From contig NZ_JARZHG010000046.1 in NCBI RefSeq assembly GCF_029946505.1, positions 1-64,000 of the forward strand: a stretch of DNA of 64,000 bases, given 5' to 3'. Below, one piece after another: positions 51,331 to 60,497 of the stretch (position 1 is its first letter; each line of letters begins with the position of its first letter). The notes under the pieces are model-generated. The model ran no database searches. It saw nothing but the letters and a program-made list of their open reading frames with translations, and was not told the origin of the DNA. The DNA comes from Polyangium sp. y55x31 (lineage in GTDB: Bacteria > Myxococcota_A > Polyangia > Polyangiales > Polyangiaceae). Position numbers and translations under genes: made by a program.

Positions 51331-53132
51331 GGCAGCTCGCCCCCGATTTTCCCCGGCGGCGGGAATGGACGCGCTGGCGGCAGGGGCGCCCCGTTGCCCT
51401 CCGCCGAGAGCCAGCGGATGAGGTGAATGCCCATCCCGCTCGGCGAAAGCCCCTCGACCCACGGCTTCGTGAGCGTCGGCCGCGTATGGAAGTAGAAGGG
51501 TATCCGGCAGGCCCCGCGCACCGCCCGCTCCTCCGCGCGCCGGTAGAGGCGGATGCTCTGGTGCGCGTCCGCGGTCGCGGCTGCGCGCTCGACGAGCGCC
51601 TCGAATTCCGGGTCGGACCAGCCGGTCGTATTGGTCGGGCTCCGGGCGAGGAAGGTCGAAAGGAACGTGTGCGGATGGTCGTAATCGGCGGCCCAGCCGG
51701 ACCGGGCGATCTGGAAGCGCCCGGCCCGGAGGTCCTGGAGCATGACGCGCCACTCCTCACTGCGCAGTTCGACCATGATTCCCAGATGGCGCCGCCACAT
51801 GTCCTGCACGGCGACGGCGAACTGGCGCGAGTCGAGGCTCCCCTCGAACAGCAGTTCGAGCGAGGGAAAACCGCTGGTCCGGACCTCGCCGCTCTCGTCC
51901 GTGACGACCTCGTAGCCGGCCTCCCGGAACAACGCCCGCGCGCGCTCGGGGTCGAAGCCATCCCTCGGCAGGGCAAAGGGATCGATGCCGGCCGCCTGCT
52001 CCTCTGTCACGATATCGGCATAACCGCCCCCGATGCTCTCCGGGACGAAATGCGTGGCCGGGATCCCACCCCGCGCCACCGTATGGGCGAGCGTCCGCTT
52101 GTCGACCGCGAGGTCGAGCGCATGCCGGACGCGTTCGTCATCGAGCGGAGCTTTCCTCGTATTGAGGTCGTACCAGTAGGTCGTGAGCACAGGAGAGCGG
52201 CGGAAATCCCGCTTTTTCTCGAGCAGTCCCAGGTAGTCCACCGGCAGCGAGCCGTTATCGCCTGTCCAGTCGAGTTCCCCGGTCTTGTAGAGGTTCATGG
52301 CCGTGTGGCGGTCCTCGATTGCCATCCACACGATCCGGTGGACTCGCAGCGCATCGTGGTCCCAGTAATACGGGTTCCGCTTCATCGTGATCTCGTAGCG
52401 AAATCTCCACGTATCGAGGGTATAGGGCCCATTTACCACGATGTTCCCTGGCCGCGCCCATTGCTCTGGTCGCCCCTGACGCTCGAACGACTCGACCACG
52501 TCTCGTCGCACGGGGAAGGTGACCGGCATGGCGGTGAGCTGGATGAAATAGGGCGTTGGACGCTCGAGCTCGACCTCCAGCGTGAGGTCGTCGAGGGCGC
52601 GCACGCCGAGGGCGGCGGCATCGGTGTCACCGCGATGGAACGCCTCGCCGTTCCGGAGAATGAACAGATGCTCCGCCGCAGGCGAGGCGAACGCAGGGTC
52701 GAGCACCCGCTTCCATGCGTACACGAAATCGTGTGCCGTGACCCGCGCCCCGTCCGACCAGCGCGCCTCGGGGCGCAGGTGAAACCGGAAGACCCGGTTG
52801 TCACTGCTCTGCTCCCAGCGGAGGGCCACCCCTTGCACGAGCTTTCCGCCCTCGGGCCCGAACGCGGACAGCCCCTCGAACATCTGCGCGATGAGCACCC
52901 GGCTGCTCGTATCTCGCGAGCGCCCCGGATCCAGATGCTCGGGCTCGCTGGCGGCGTCTACGTGAAGCGTGTACGGGTCGCCAGCGCGGCGAACGGATGA
53001 ACCGAACCATGGCGCTGCTCCCTCGTCCGCGCACGCACCGGCACATGTGATGAGCGCGCTCACGAGGCAGGTCCAGCGCAAGCGCGGCGTGCCCTGCGGC
53101 GAGGTTGCAGTGCTGTCAGGTGCCCTGACCAT
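51327..53132 (-). CDS. oppA: Peptide ABC transporter substrate-binding lipoprotein OppA-like
   Basis: The 601-residue protein has an export signal with a lipobox-like end (LITCAGAC) and a full SBP family 5 domain: EPEHLDPGRSRDTSSRVLIA near residue 63, RWSDGARVTAHDFVYAWKRV, NGPYTLDTWR and NPYYWDHDALRVHRIVW. It should bind oligopeptides in the periplasm and hand them to OppB/OppC. It is the first gene of the operon. The first about 15 residues are unusual for a signal and the true start could be a later codon. Confidence 0.92.
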   Translation of the reverse strand: MVRAPDSTATSPQGTPRLRWTCLVSALITCAGACADEGAAPWFGSSVRRAGDPYTLHVDAASEPEHLDPGRSRDTSSRVLIAQMFEGLSAFGPEGGKLVQGVALRWEQSSDNRVFRFHLRPEARWSDGARVTAHDFVYAWKRVLDPAFASPAAEHLFILRNGEAFHRGDTDAAALGVRALDDLTLEVELERPTPYFIQLTAMPVTFPVRRDVVESFERQGRPEQWARPGNIVVNGPYTLDTWRFRYEITMKRNPYYWDHDALRVHRIVWMAIEDRHTAMNLYKTGELDWTGDNGSLPVDYLGLLEKKRDFRRSPVLTTYWYDLNTRKAPLDDERVRHALDLAVDKRTLAHTVARGGIPATHFVPESIGGGYADIVTEEQAAGIDPFALPRDGFDPERARALFREAGYEVVTDESGEVRTSGFPSLELLFEGSLDSRQFAVAVQDMWRRHLGIMVELRSEEWRVMLQDLRAGRFQIARSGWAADYDHPHTFLSTFLARSPTNTTGWSDPEFEALVERAAATADAHQSIRLYRRAEERAVRGACRIPFYFHTRPTLTKPWVEGLSPSGMGIHLIRWLSAEGNGAPLPPARPFPPPGKIGGELP

Positions 53133-53340
53133 GGGTCGATGCTACCACGAACCTCGTCGACCCACGATCGGTCACCAGCACCGACGAAACGAACCTCATT
53201 TCTGCCCGATGCACGAAACATCGCGAAAGCGATTGCCGTGCGTGAGTTGTCATAAACGCAGCAGCATTGGCCGCGTGTCTGGCGTAGCATATGGGGCATA
53301 CGCTGATCGCCCCGATATCATCATTCCGAAGAAAATGGCG

Positions 53341-53726
53341 TCAGGGTGACGTGTATTGGCGTATCCACGGCCAAACCACCTCCCCCGCCGGCACCTTCCT
53401 CTTCCTCGCGACCCTGATCAACGCCGCCCGCTCCCGTAACGCATTCCCCGCCCAAACGTGCCCCTTCGCCTCATATCCCCGCGCCACCGCCACCAACACC
53501 TCCGGCCTCGTCTCGAGCTGCAGCACCCCTCGAAACGCCCCCACCTCCTCATCCCGCATCAGCACATCCACCGGGGCCGCATACGCGTTCGCCCGATCCC
53601 GCAGCGCTTGCGCCGCAGATCCATCCCCGGGTCCAGGTACGGTCCCGGCCCCTTCGCGTACTCGTCGCTCCCGAGCACGTCGAGATCGTCGTACCAGCGT
53701 GTGTTCGGCAACCACGACTCCTGCAC
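53341..53726 (-). CDS. Hypothetical protein joined by a -1 frameshift at C-CCG-GGG
   Basis: A GTG at 53726 with GGGAGG 6 bases upstream starts a clearly protein-like frame (WYDDLDVLGSDEYAKG, GPYLDPG). It is lost after about 35 codons, but the -1 frame continues as AQALRDRANAYAAPVDVLMR, later LETRPEVLVAVARGYEAKG, to a stop at 53341. The switch falls exactly on C CCG GGG (53631-53625), a heptamer of the X-XXY-YYZ form used for programmed -1 slippage. The joined product would be about 128 residues. A simple one-base indel in the G-run is the other explanation. It lies 15 bases after the gene at 53742-54143. Function unknown. Confidence 0.5.
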
Positions 53727-53741
53727 GGCTACCCTCCCGAC

Positions 53742-54143
53742 TCACGCCACCGCCGCCCGGCCCTTCGTTCGCCGCTCATCCCACCCCATCGGTAACACGA
53801 CCGTCAGCCCCTTCCGCCAAGGCCGCACCTCCTGGTCCTCGGGCCGCCACCCCTTTTCGACCCGCAATGCCGGGTTCACCGCGAGCAACTCCCGCCACCG
53901 CTGCCGATCCCCAGCAAACCACAACGCCAGCCCTGACGGCCGCTCCCAGTCGTCCCGGATCCGGTACACCTGCCCACCCACCGCAGCGACGCGGAGTGTA
54001 TTGATCTGCAGTGCCCGCTCCCGCACGAAGTCCCCGACCTTCGGGAAGCTCGCGGTCTCGAGCTCTGCCGCAGCCGCGAGCATCCTCGGCACCTCGTCCG
54101 ACAAGTACGCGAAAATCGCCACTTCCCGCAGCCGCGACGGCAC
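53742..54143 (-). CDS. Hypothetical protein, possibly LysM-like
   Basis: 133 residues from a GTG at 54143. It begins SRLREVAIFAYLSDEVPRML and continues with a beta-rich segment including RVAAVGGQVYRIRDDWERPS and GDRQRWRELLAVNPALRVEK, whose GD...W..L...NP pattern resembles a LysM repeat. No good ribosome site precedes the GTG. The frame stays protein-like further upstream (PPIGNRFDK), so the true start may lie earlier or the gene may be joined to the upstream gene by a frameshift. A C-terminal basic tail follows. Confidence 0.5.
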   Translation of the reverse strand: MPSRLREVAIFAYLSDEVPRMLAAAAELETASFPKVGDFVRERALQINTLRVAAVGGQVYRIRDDWERPSGLALWFAGDRQRWRELLAVNPALRVEKGWRPEDQEVRPWRKGLTVVLPMGWDERRTKGRAAVA

Positions 54144-55357
54144 CTTGTCGAATCGGTTTCCGATCGGAGGCGCCCGCGGGCTTCCTCGGGGAGGAACGAG
54201 GTCACGAGGTCGCGGAAGTCGGGCTGCTCGAGGAGTTCGCGCGTCTCGGGGTCGAGGTCGATGAGGTTGGCCGGAGTCTCGACGGGCAGCGCGGCAGCGG
54301 GCCCGGGGCGGGGCATCTCGGGCGGGGGCGGCGCCGCGGGAGCCGCAGGTGCCACCGGGGCCGCAGGAGGCGCAGGCGCCGGGGCCGGAGCCGGAGCGGG
54401 GGCAGGCGCCGGGGCATCGTCGGTCAGCGCGGCCCGGAGCTGCGCGCGGAGCGAGGGGTCTGCGAGGACGGTGCGCAGGATGGTGGCCGGGGTGAGGACG
54501 GCCGGAGCCGCGGGCTGCGCGGCGGGCACGGGGGGCTGGGCGGGCGCCGTTCCCTTCAGCGTGGTGACCAGCTTGAAGATCCCCGCGAGCTCGCCGAGAT
54601 CATCGCCGCCGCCTCCCGACGCGCGACCGGTGCTGCCCTTGTACATCTCGCGGGCGAGCTGGATGCCCTGCATGAGGGTCTTGGCGCTGTTGTTCGCACC
54701 TCCGCCGGCCTGGAGGATCGGCACGAGCTCGCGGAGCATTTCGATGGGGTTCGGCGTGGGGGCAGGCGCGGGAAGAACGGGGGCCGAGGGGCGCTCGAGA
54801 ACGGCGCGCAGGATCGCGGCTTGCGCGCTCGAGTTCGACTCGAGGATTACGCGCAGGAGGCTGACCATGTCGCCCTGGTTGTTCGCCGGGGGCGGGGGTG
54901 GCGGCGGGGGCGCGTAATATGCCGGATGCGCGTAGGTATTCGGGGGCGGGGGCATGGGAGCCGCCGCTGCCGCGGGGGCTGCCGCGGGAGCAGGCTCCGG
55001 GCGCGGGGACGTGGCGCGCGGGGGCTCACTGAAGGGTCGGCGGGCGGGGCTCCCGAAGTACACCTTCTCGCTCCAGGCCGTGTACCGGTGGGTCCTTCCA
55101 CATTGGGCGACGGCCTGATAGGTGCATTCGCCGCCGTAGAGGTCGACGATTTGCTCCCAGGAACGGAGCTCGGAGCCCTTCCAAGCCTTCGGGCAGACCT
55201 CTTTCGTGTTGTCGGGGTGCCAGCGGATGACCTGGATGAGGTCGAACTTGCGGCGATCGGTGCCAGTTTCCGTCTCGGGACGCGGAAACAGAGGGTGGCC
55301 GCCTTCGTCGTCGTCAGGGCGGATCTCGGGCAGCTCGCTCGCGTCGGGCGTCGACAT
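53876..55357 (-). CDS. Pro/Ala-rich protein of unknown function, C-terminus probably out of frame
   Basis: Up to 493 residues. Residues 25-110 form a compact domain (FDLIQVIRWHPDNTKEVCPK, GGECTYQAVAQCGRTHRYTA) of unknown type. Long Pro/Ala stretches separate helical segments such as DMVSLLRVILESNSSAQAAI. The last sensible part is DLVTSFLPEEARGRLRSE near 54160. From there to 53876 the translation is Cys/Arg/Ser-rich and is simply the wrong frame of the next gene. So either the protein ends early through a lost stop, or it should continue in the frame of the gene at 53742-54143. Confidence 0.55.
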   Translation of the reverse strand: MSTPDASELPEIRPDDDEGGHPLFPRPETETGTDRRKFDLIQVIRWHPDNTKEVCPKAWKGSELRSWEQIVDLYGGECTYQAVAQCGRTHRYTAWSEKVYFGSPARRPFSEPPRATSPRPEPAPAAAPAAAAAPMPPPPNTYAHPAYYAPPPPPPPPANNQGDMVSLLRVILESNSSAQAAILRAVLERPSAPVLPAPAPTPNPIEMLRELVPILQAGGGANNSAKTLMQGIQLAREMYKGSTGRASGGGGDDLGELAGIFKLVTTLKGTAPAQPPVPAAQPAAPAVLTPATILRTVLADPSLRAQLRAALTDDAPAPAPAPAPAPAPAPPAAPVAPAAPAAPPPPEMPRPGPAAALPVETPANLIDLDPETRELLEQPDFRDLVTSFLPEEARGRLRSETDSTRCRRGCGKWRFSRTCRTRCRGCSRLRQSSRPRASRRSGTSCGSGHCRSIHSASLRWVGRCTGSGTTGSGRQGWRCGLLGIGSGGGSCSR

Positions 55358-55418
55358 GGGCAAGAATGGGATCCGGTTACGGAATCCCGCAACCCGTAAA
55401 TGCACGCTTAGCCCAGTT

Positions 55419-55472
55419 CTATACGTATAGCCGGACTATGCATATTTATGTATGGTCCAACATTATGTATAG
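55419..55472. promoter_or_regulatory. AT-rich palindromes in a divergent promoter region
   Basis: Perfect palindrome CTATACGTATAG at 55419-55430, TATGCATA at 55437-55444, then related TATGTATG at 55447-55454 and TATGTATAG at 55464-55472. They lie between the Pro/Ala-rich gene (minus) and the RHH gene (plus) in DNA much richer in A and T than its surroundings. Likely operators, perhaps for the RHH protein. Confidence 0.55.
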
Positions 55473-55606
55473 TCGATCGTTCGCAACGTCGCGTTTCATC
55501 AAATGAATCGCCGAAATGTGGACGGCTCGATCTGGTGCGCTGTACGGTCGCTAGCTGGCTGGGACGTGCACGTGTCCGATTCAAACCGGACAGTTCGGGG
55601 GTCGAT

Positions 55607-55972
55607 GTGCAGGCTTGGGTGAAGAAGCGGGCGAAACGGCGGCGGGATGGGCGGCTCGTCCTTGTGACGACGGTCGTCTTCGACGCCACCGTGTACGACG
55701 AGCTCCGGAAGCGGGTGCTCGCGGAGAGGTTCCGAAGCGCGGTCGTGTCGGAGGCTGTGCGTCACGCGCTCGGGACGCCGGGGTGGCTCGAAGAGGCGCT
55801 GGCGAGGCTCGCCGGGGAGGAGCCGGAGGAGTTGCCGAGCTCGCGGCGGTTGGGAGCACCAAGACGCGGGCCGGCAGTAGGCGTGCCGAGTTCGAGGAGA
55901 CTGCCACAGGTGGCGCCGAGCTCGCGGCGGGGGGCGCCGAGCTCGCGATCGAGGGCGGGGGGGCGAGCGTAA
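55607..55972 (+). CDS. Ribbon-helix-helix-type protein with SSRR-repeat tail
   Basis: About 121 residues from a GTG at 55607 preceded by GGGGG. After a very basic start (VKKRAKRRRDGR) comes an RHH-like unit (LVLVTTVVFDATVYDELRKR, FRSAVVSEAVRHALG). The C-terminal 45 residues repeat PSSRR four times with Gly/Ala/Pro between, forming a flexible basic tail that could bind DNA or RNA without specificity. A longer frame starts at 55448, but its first 50 residues are not convincing. It is divergent from the Pro/Ala-rich gene, with palindromes between. Confidence 0.55.
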   Translation: MQAWVKKRAKRRRDGRLVLVTTVVFDATVYDELRKRVLAERFRSAVVSEAVRHALGTPGWLEEALARLAGEEPEELPSSRRLGAPRRGPAVGVPSSRRLPQVAPSSRRGAPSSRSRAGGRA

Positions 55973-56480
55973 AAGCGGGCGTGTCGAACTCTGGAAGGTC
56001 GACGACGGCCCAGCGCGTCGCCGGTTGGTCCCTCGCGCGAGCCGTGCAGGTTGGTGCGGCGACTTGGCTCGATGGGCGCAGAGCGGCTTCCCGTCGTGAC
56101 CATGCACCCCACCGACGCGGCGGCGCTCCTCGCGACCTCAGCCGAGGACCCGTCGCACCTGTCGCTGTTGAGCGAACTCGCCTCCCCGTTCCCTGGCTTC
56201 GTGTGATCGACGTCGCCGAGTCCTTGCTCCCGGTGGACAACCCCGCGGGCCGGACTTCGTGACACGCGTGTTCGTCTTCCGGCACGAGCACCGGAGGCAC
56301 TGCAAGACGCGTGGGCCTACCGCGTGGGCCTACGTCGCATGGCCGAAACGCTCGCTCACCGCCTCCGGTCCACGTTTCGAGCTCGCGCAGCTTTCCGGGC
56401 TGACCTGCAGCGCTCGCGCTAGTATCCGTCTGGCAATGCGTTACTGCGCTTCGGGCGCGGACGAGCGAAAGGCTGACGTC
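55973..56480. other. Mostly non-coding region with a possible tiny gene
   Basis: No clear gene. A frame of 44 codons at 56072-56206 on the plus strand reads VVTMHPTDAAALLATSAEDP and is protein-like, but has no ribosome site. It may be a relic. Confidence 0.3.
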
Positions 56481-59400
56481 ATGACGAGCGACTCGTCTTC
56501 CCCATCCCTGCAAAGCCCCTATCCGCTGCTCGATCCCATCGAGGATCCCGAGCTCTTCAAGGGACGCGACAAGGATGGCGACGGCTCGATCGAGGAGGTG
56601 GTCGAGAAGCTCTCGCAAGACAAACTGATTCTCTGCTTTTACGCCCCTTCCGGCACGGGGAAGACCTCGTTCCTCTCGGCTGGCTTGCGACCCGCGTTCC
56701 AAGGCAAGCGCCCCGTGGCGCTGGAGACGCGGCCTCACGAACCGCGGCTCGCGAAGCGCCTGCTCGGCAGGCTCGGCAGGGACGTCGACGTCCCGGACAA
56801 CGATGCTTCCGCCTTCGTGAAGCAGCTGCACGAGTTCTGCGACGAGGGCCCGCCTCCCGTGATCATCCTGGATCGGTTCGAGGCTGCCCTGCAGGACGAG
56901 GATGGCAAAGCGCTCGCGCGGATCGGGCTGCTTCTCGCGGCGACGGCCAACTCGACGCGGCCCGGAGGGGAATCGTTTGCTTGCCACTGGGTGCTCGCGT
57001 TCCGCGCGGAGCACGAGGGGGTGGTGGAGCAGTGGCTGCACAACGTGTTGCTCTACGCCCGTCGACACAAGCTGAAGTGCGAGGGACTCCCGCACGATCT
57101 CAGCAGCAAAGAGCGTTATTTCGACCGCAAGCAGCTCCGGCCCTTCGGGTCCGCCGCGCCGGGCGAGGATGGAGAGGCCGTCGCGCGGCGCGCGTTCCTC
57201 GCGGCGATCGAGGCGCCGCTCGCGATGCGGGACAGCTCGCAGAGGCGTCGTTACGCGCTCGAGTTCGAGGGGGATTCTGCCAAGAAAATCGCAGACGCGT
57301 TCGCCGCATATCGCGTGAAGCCTTCACGCGCACCTCTCACGTCGGAGTTGCAGATCGTACTCGATCGTCTGTGGAACTCCACGACGCCCTCGCAGGGTAT
57401 GATGCGCATCTGCGTGAACGAAGAGCCGGGCGCGCTGATTCAAGGTGCGCTTGCGGATCACCTTCATCGGAAGCTCACGGCAGCGTTCGCTTTGGGTACC
57501 GACGAGAGCAAGAGGCGGGATCGAAAGACCAGGGCGTTCATGGCGCTCCTCGATCTCGCACGTGAACCCCAGGGGCAAGGCCTCGACAAGAAGAGCATCG
57601 AGGCCCCGCTCGGCAAGGAGGCCGCGCTCATCCTGGAGCGATTGGAGCACCACGAGATTCGACTGCTTCGACAAGAAAAGGCGCCCGACCTCGAGGTCCG
57701 CTACTTCCTGGCGCACGACGGCCTCGCGGCGCCGATCCTAGAGCTCGAGAACGATCCCAGGGCGCAGCTCGAGCATGGCCTCGACGAGGAACTCCTGGCC
57801 TTGCGGAACGTGGTCACGACCCACGTCGAGCTTCACGAGCGAGGACACTCCACGGGGACGGAGCTCTCCGAAGAGCTGTATCGCAGGGTGAAGGAGCAGA
57901 TCACGAGGCTCCCTTCCACGCAGCGCCAGGACGCCTGGTGGGCCAAATGCGTAGCCAAGATGGAAACCGCGGAGCGACGACAACAACGTCAGCTCCTGCT
58001 CGTCCGGCGGATCGCAATGGCAGCGTGCGTAATCCTCGCCCTCGCAGCCCTGGCGGTCTATCTCGTCATCATCCCCGAGCGGTACCGCGCCGCGATCCAC
58101 CACGCCGCTTCGTTGACCGAGCCTTCCAAGGCCGACGCGTCCTGGGCCGAGGCCTCCGCCGCATACCGATCCTGGTCGAGCCTCCCGGGCCACGACCTCG
58201 CGGCCCGAGAGACGTTCGCGTGGTACCTCGTCCAGCGCAGCCTCGCCGCGGGTGCGCAGGGCAAACTCGACGAGGCGATCGTGTGGCGGCTCAAGGCGCT
58301 CACGATCTACGTCCTGTACGACGAGCGCCGCGCAATCGCGTACCTCCTGTCGGCTTGGCCCAAGGACGACGCGCTCGTCATTTCCCAGGTCGCGGAAGGG
58401 TCCAGCGAGGCGCTGAGCCCCCGCGGCGATCGCGTGCTCGCGAGAACCGTGGAGGGATATCGGCTCTGGGACGCTGACACGGGCCGGCGCATCGGCGACA
58501 AGGGGCCCCTCGGGGACTCCAGGACGTACTTCAACCTGGATGGCCGCTGGATTAACGAAATCTCACACAATGCCGTGCGCGTGTGGTCCGCCGACGCGGG
58601 ACGAGAGATGGGCTCCTACCGGTCCCAGGAGCGCGTGACAGACAACCTCGTCAGCCCCGATGGGAAATACGCGCTCGCGTCGGGCTGGCAGTGGGTGAAG
58701 TTGTGGCAAGTGGGCACGGGCCAGGAGGTCGCCACGGTCCTCCGCAACGCCCCACGCCGCTTCGGGCAAATGGCGTGGAGCCCCGACTCGCAGACGTTCG
58801 CGATTGCCCACGAGACCCAGGTGTGGCTCTGGAGCGTGGCCAAGGCCCGCGAGCTCCGCACCTGGGACGTGCGCCCGTGGAGGGATCCGACATTGAGGTT
58901 CGACGGCGCGGGCGAGCGCCTCATCGTCCACCGGGGAGAAGAGGCTCGCGTCCTCGACCTGTCACGCACTGCGGACGAAGGTCTCCAGGTGCGCCATCCG
59001 GAGTCGATCGATATCGCGACCTTCACCGACGACGGGCATCGGCTGCTCCTCGGCGGGGACACGATGCTCGCGGTGCGGAACCTCGATACGGGCGCGACGG
59101 AGCGGACCTGGCCGAATCGGTGCGACACCCAGGGCCTCACGGACCTGCACCTGTCCGAGGACGGCTCGATCACCGCCGTATGTGGCCGGAACTCGGTGGG
59201 CCAATCCGCAGACGCGGCCACGGTGACCCACCTGCGCGGATGCATCACGAGCGCGTGTACCGGCGGCGCCTTCGACGTCGGCACCGGGACACCCCGGGCC
59301 CTCGGGAAGGCTGGGCATGGCAGGTTGATCGTCGTCCGCGGCTACCGCGAGAAAGAGGTGCCTCGGCTCCTGCTCCCGCCGGACGCCGGGATCGACGCCA

Positions 59401-60497
59401 GCGCTGATGGCCGGTTCCTCCTCGCCATGTCGCGTCGCGAGACGATCCCCTACGGGCAACATTTCGCCCTGGAGGGGCAATTCTGGCAGGTGGACCCGCC
59501 CGAGCGAGCGGCCATGGAATTTCACATTCATGCCGACAAGACGCGGGGCTTGATCGCGCATGAAGCCTCGAACCTCGCCGTCATCAAGGGCAGCTACGGC
59601 TTCAAGCTCATCGACCGCAGGAGCGGGCTCGAGCTCTGCCAGGAGCTCTTCCGCGGCAACACGCTGGACGACGTCGTCCCGAGCCTTGGCCCCGATGGGG
59701 AACGCGTGCTCCTGTGGGCCAAGCAGAGCGTGACCCTCTGGGACACGGGTACCTGCGAGCAGGTGGGCCGCGTCCTGACGCTCGAAGGCCAGGATCCCCC
59801 GGAGCACATCACGATCTCCAACAATGGCGGTCGCCTGACCGTGATCCGAAAAAACGAAATCGAGATGTGGGAACTCGGACGGGCGGGGATCTGGCCACGA
59901 ATCGGCCGGCGATCTCGCACCGAGCCGCGTATCCTCGCGGGCGCAGAGGACTGGAATCGCGTCGTCGGCGAGGCCATCGGCTGGGCGAACTACGCGCGAT
60001 TGAAACACATGCCCCCGCCCTGCTGGCGGCAGGGATGGGGACTCTGGCGTATCCGCAGGGACAACCAGTGGATCGCCGCGGTCCTGCATGGCTCGATCCG
60101 GGTGTACCGCCTCCGCGACTGTGTCGAGCACGGTCGCGTGGCGCGCGTGGATGGGAACGTGAGTGGACTCTCGTTCGCCAACGGCGACATGCTCGTCGCC
60201 GCCACGTCGTCATGGCTGCATTTCCTCGAGGTCACTCCGGACGGCGTGGCGATCCGCGCGAGCCGACCGCTCGAGGAGCCGCCGCTGCGACTCGGGAACG
60301 TCATGGCCCAAGCGGGCCCCGTGACCTATCGCGTTTTGGGCGAAGCGCGGGGCGGGGTCGTCTCGGTGAAGACGGTGTCGAGCGAGCTTCCCCTCCCGGA
60401 GGTTCAGGACGATCCGGAGACGCTCTACCAGGAATGGACCCAACGGCTCGCTCTGGAGCTCGATGCCGAGGGGAAGATGCGCGCCCTGGCTCATTGA
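56481..60497 (+). CDS. STAND NTPase with transmembrane helix and beta-propeller
   Basis: About 1338 residues. The ATG at 56481 precedes SPYPLLDPIEDPELFKGRD, shared with the paralogue at the right edge. The NTPase module has Walker A APSGTGKTS (55-63), Walker B VIILDRFE (127-134) and the late AHDGLAAPIL (411-420), which fits the winged-helix part of novel STAND (nSTAND1-like) proteins. One transmembrane helix lies at 511-531. After a short helical stalk come about 700 residues of WD40-like blades (VRVWSADAGREMGS, VKLWQVGTGQEVA). STAND proteins oligomerise when their sensor repeats bind a ligand. No separate effector domain is seen; the membrane helix may be the output. Confidence 0.85.
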   Translation: MTSDSSSPSLQSPYPLLDPIEDPELFKGRDKDGDGSIEEVVEKLSQDKLILCFYAPSGTGKTSFLSAGLRPAFQGKRPVALETRPHEPRLAKRLLGRLGRDVDVPDNDASAFVKQLHEFCDEGPPPVIILDRFEAALQDEDGKALARIGLLLAATANSTRPGGESFACHWVLAFRAEHEGVVEQWLHNVLLYARRHKLKCEGLPHDLSSKERYFDRKQLRPFGSAAPGEDGEAVARRAFLAAIEAPLAMRDSSQRRRYALEFEGDSAKKIADAFAAYRVKPSRAPLTSELQIVLDRLWNSTTPSQGMMRICVNEEPGALIQGALADHLHRKLTAAFALGTDESKRRDRKTRAFMALLDLAREPQGQGLDKKSIEAPLGKEAALILERLEHHEIRLLRQEKAPDLEVRYFLAHDGLAAPILELENDPRAQLEHGLDEELLALRNVVTTHVELHERGHSTGTELSEELYRRVKEQITRLPSTQRQDAWWAKCVAKMETAERRQQRQLLLVRRIAMAACVILALAALAVYLVIIPERYRAAIHHAASLTEPSKADASWAEASAAYRSWSSLPGHDLAARETFAWYLVQRSLAAGAQGKLDEAIVWRLKALTIYVLYDERRAIAYLLSAWPKDDALVISQVAEGSSEALSPRGDRVLARTVEGYRLWDADTGRRIGDKGPLGDSRTYFNLDGRWINEISHNAVRVWSADAGREMGSYRSQERVTDNLVSPDGKYALASGWQWVKLWQVGTGQEVATVLRNAPRRFGQMAWSPDSQTFAIAHETQVWLWSVAKARELRTWDVRPWRDPTLRFDGAGERLIVHRGEEARVLDLSRTADEGLQVRHPESIDIATFTDDGHRLLLGGDTMLAVRNLDTGATERTWPNRCDTQGLTDLHLSEDGSITAVCGRNSVGQSADAATVTHLRGCITSACTGGAFDVGTGTPRALGKAGHGRLIVVRGYREKEVPRLLLPPDAGIDASADGRFLLAMSRRETIPYGQHFALEGQFWQVDPPERAAMEFHIHADKTRGLIAHEASNLAVIKGSYGFKLIDRRSGLELCQELFRGNTLDDVVPSLGPDGERVLLWAKQSVTLWDTGTCEQVGRVLTLEGQDPPEHITISNNGGRLTVIRKNEIEMWELGRAGIWPRIGRRSRTEPRILAGAEDWNRVVGEAIGWANYARLKHMPPPCWRQGWGLWRIRRDNQWIAAVLHGSIRVYRLRDCVEHGRVARVDGNVSGLSFANGDMLVAATSSWLHFLEVTPDGVAIRASRPLEEPPLRLGNVMAQAGPVTYRVLGEARGGVVSVKTVSSELPLPEVQDDPETLYQEWTQRLALELDAEGKMRALAH

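Noticed and set aside
54640-54655. TGTACA string inside the Pro/Ala-rich gene
   Set aside because: A single core within coding sequence with no 8-bp-phased partners; not counted as an octad.
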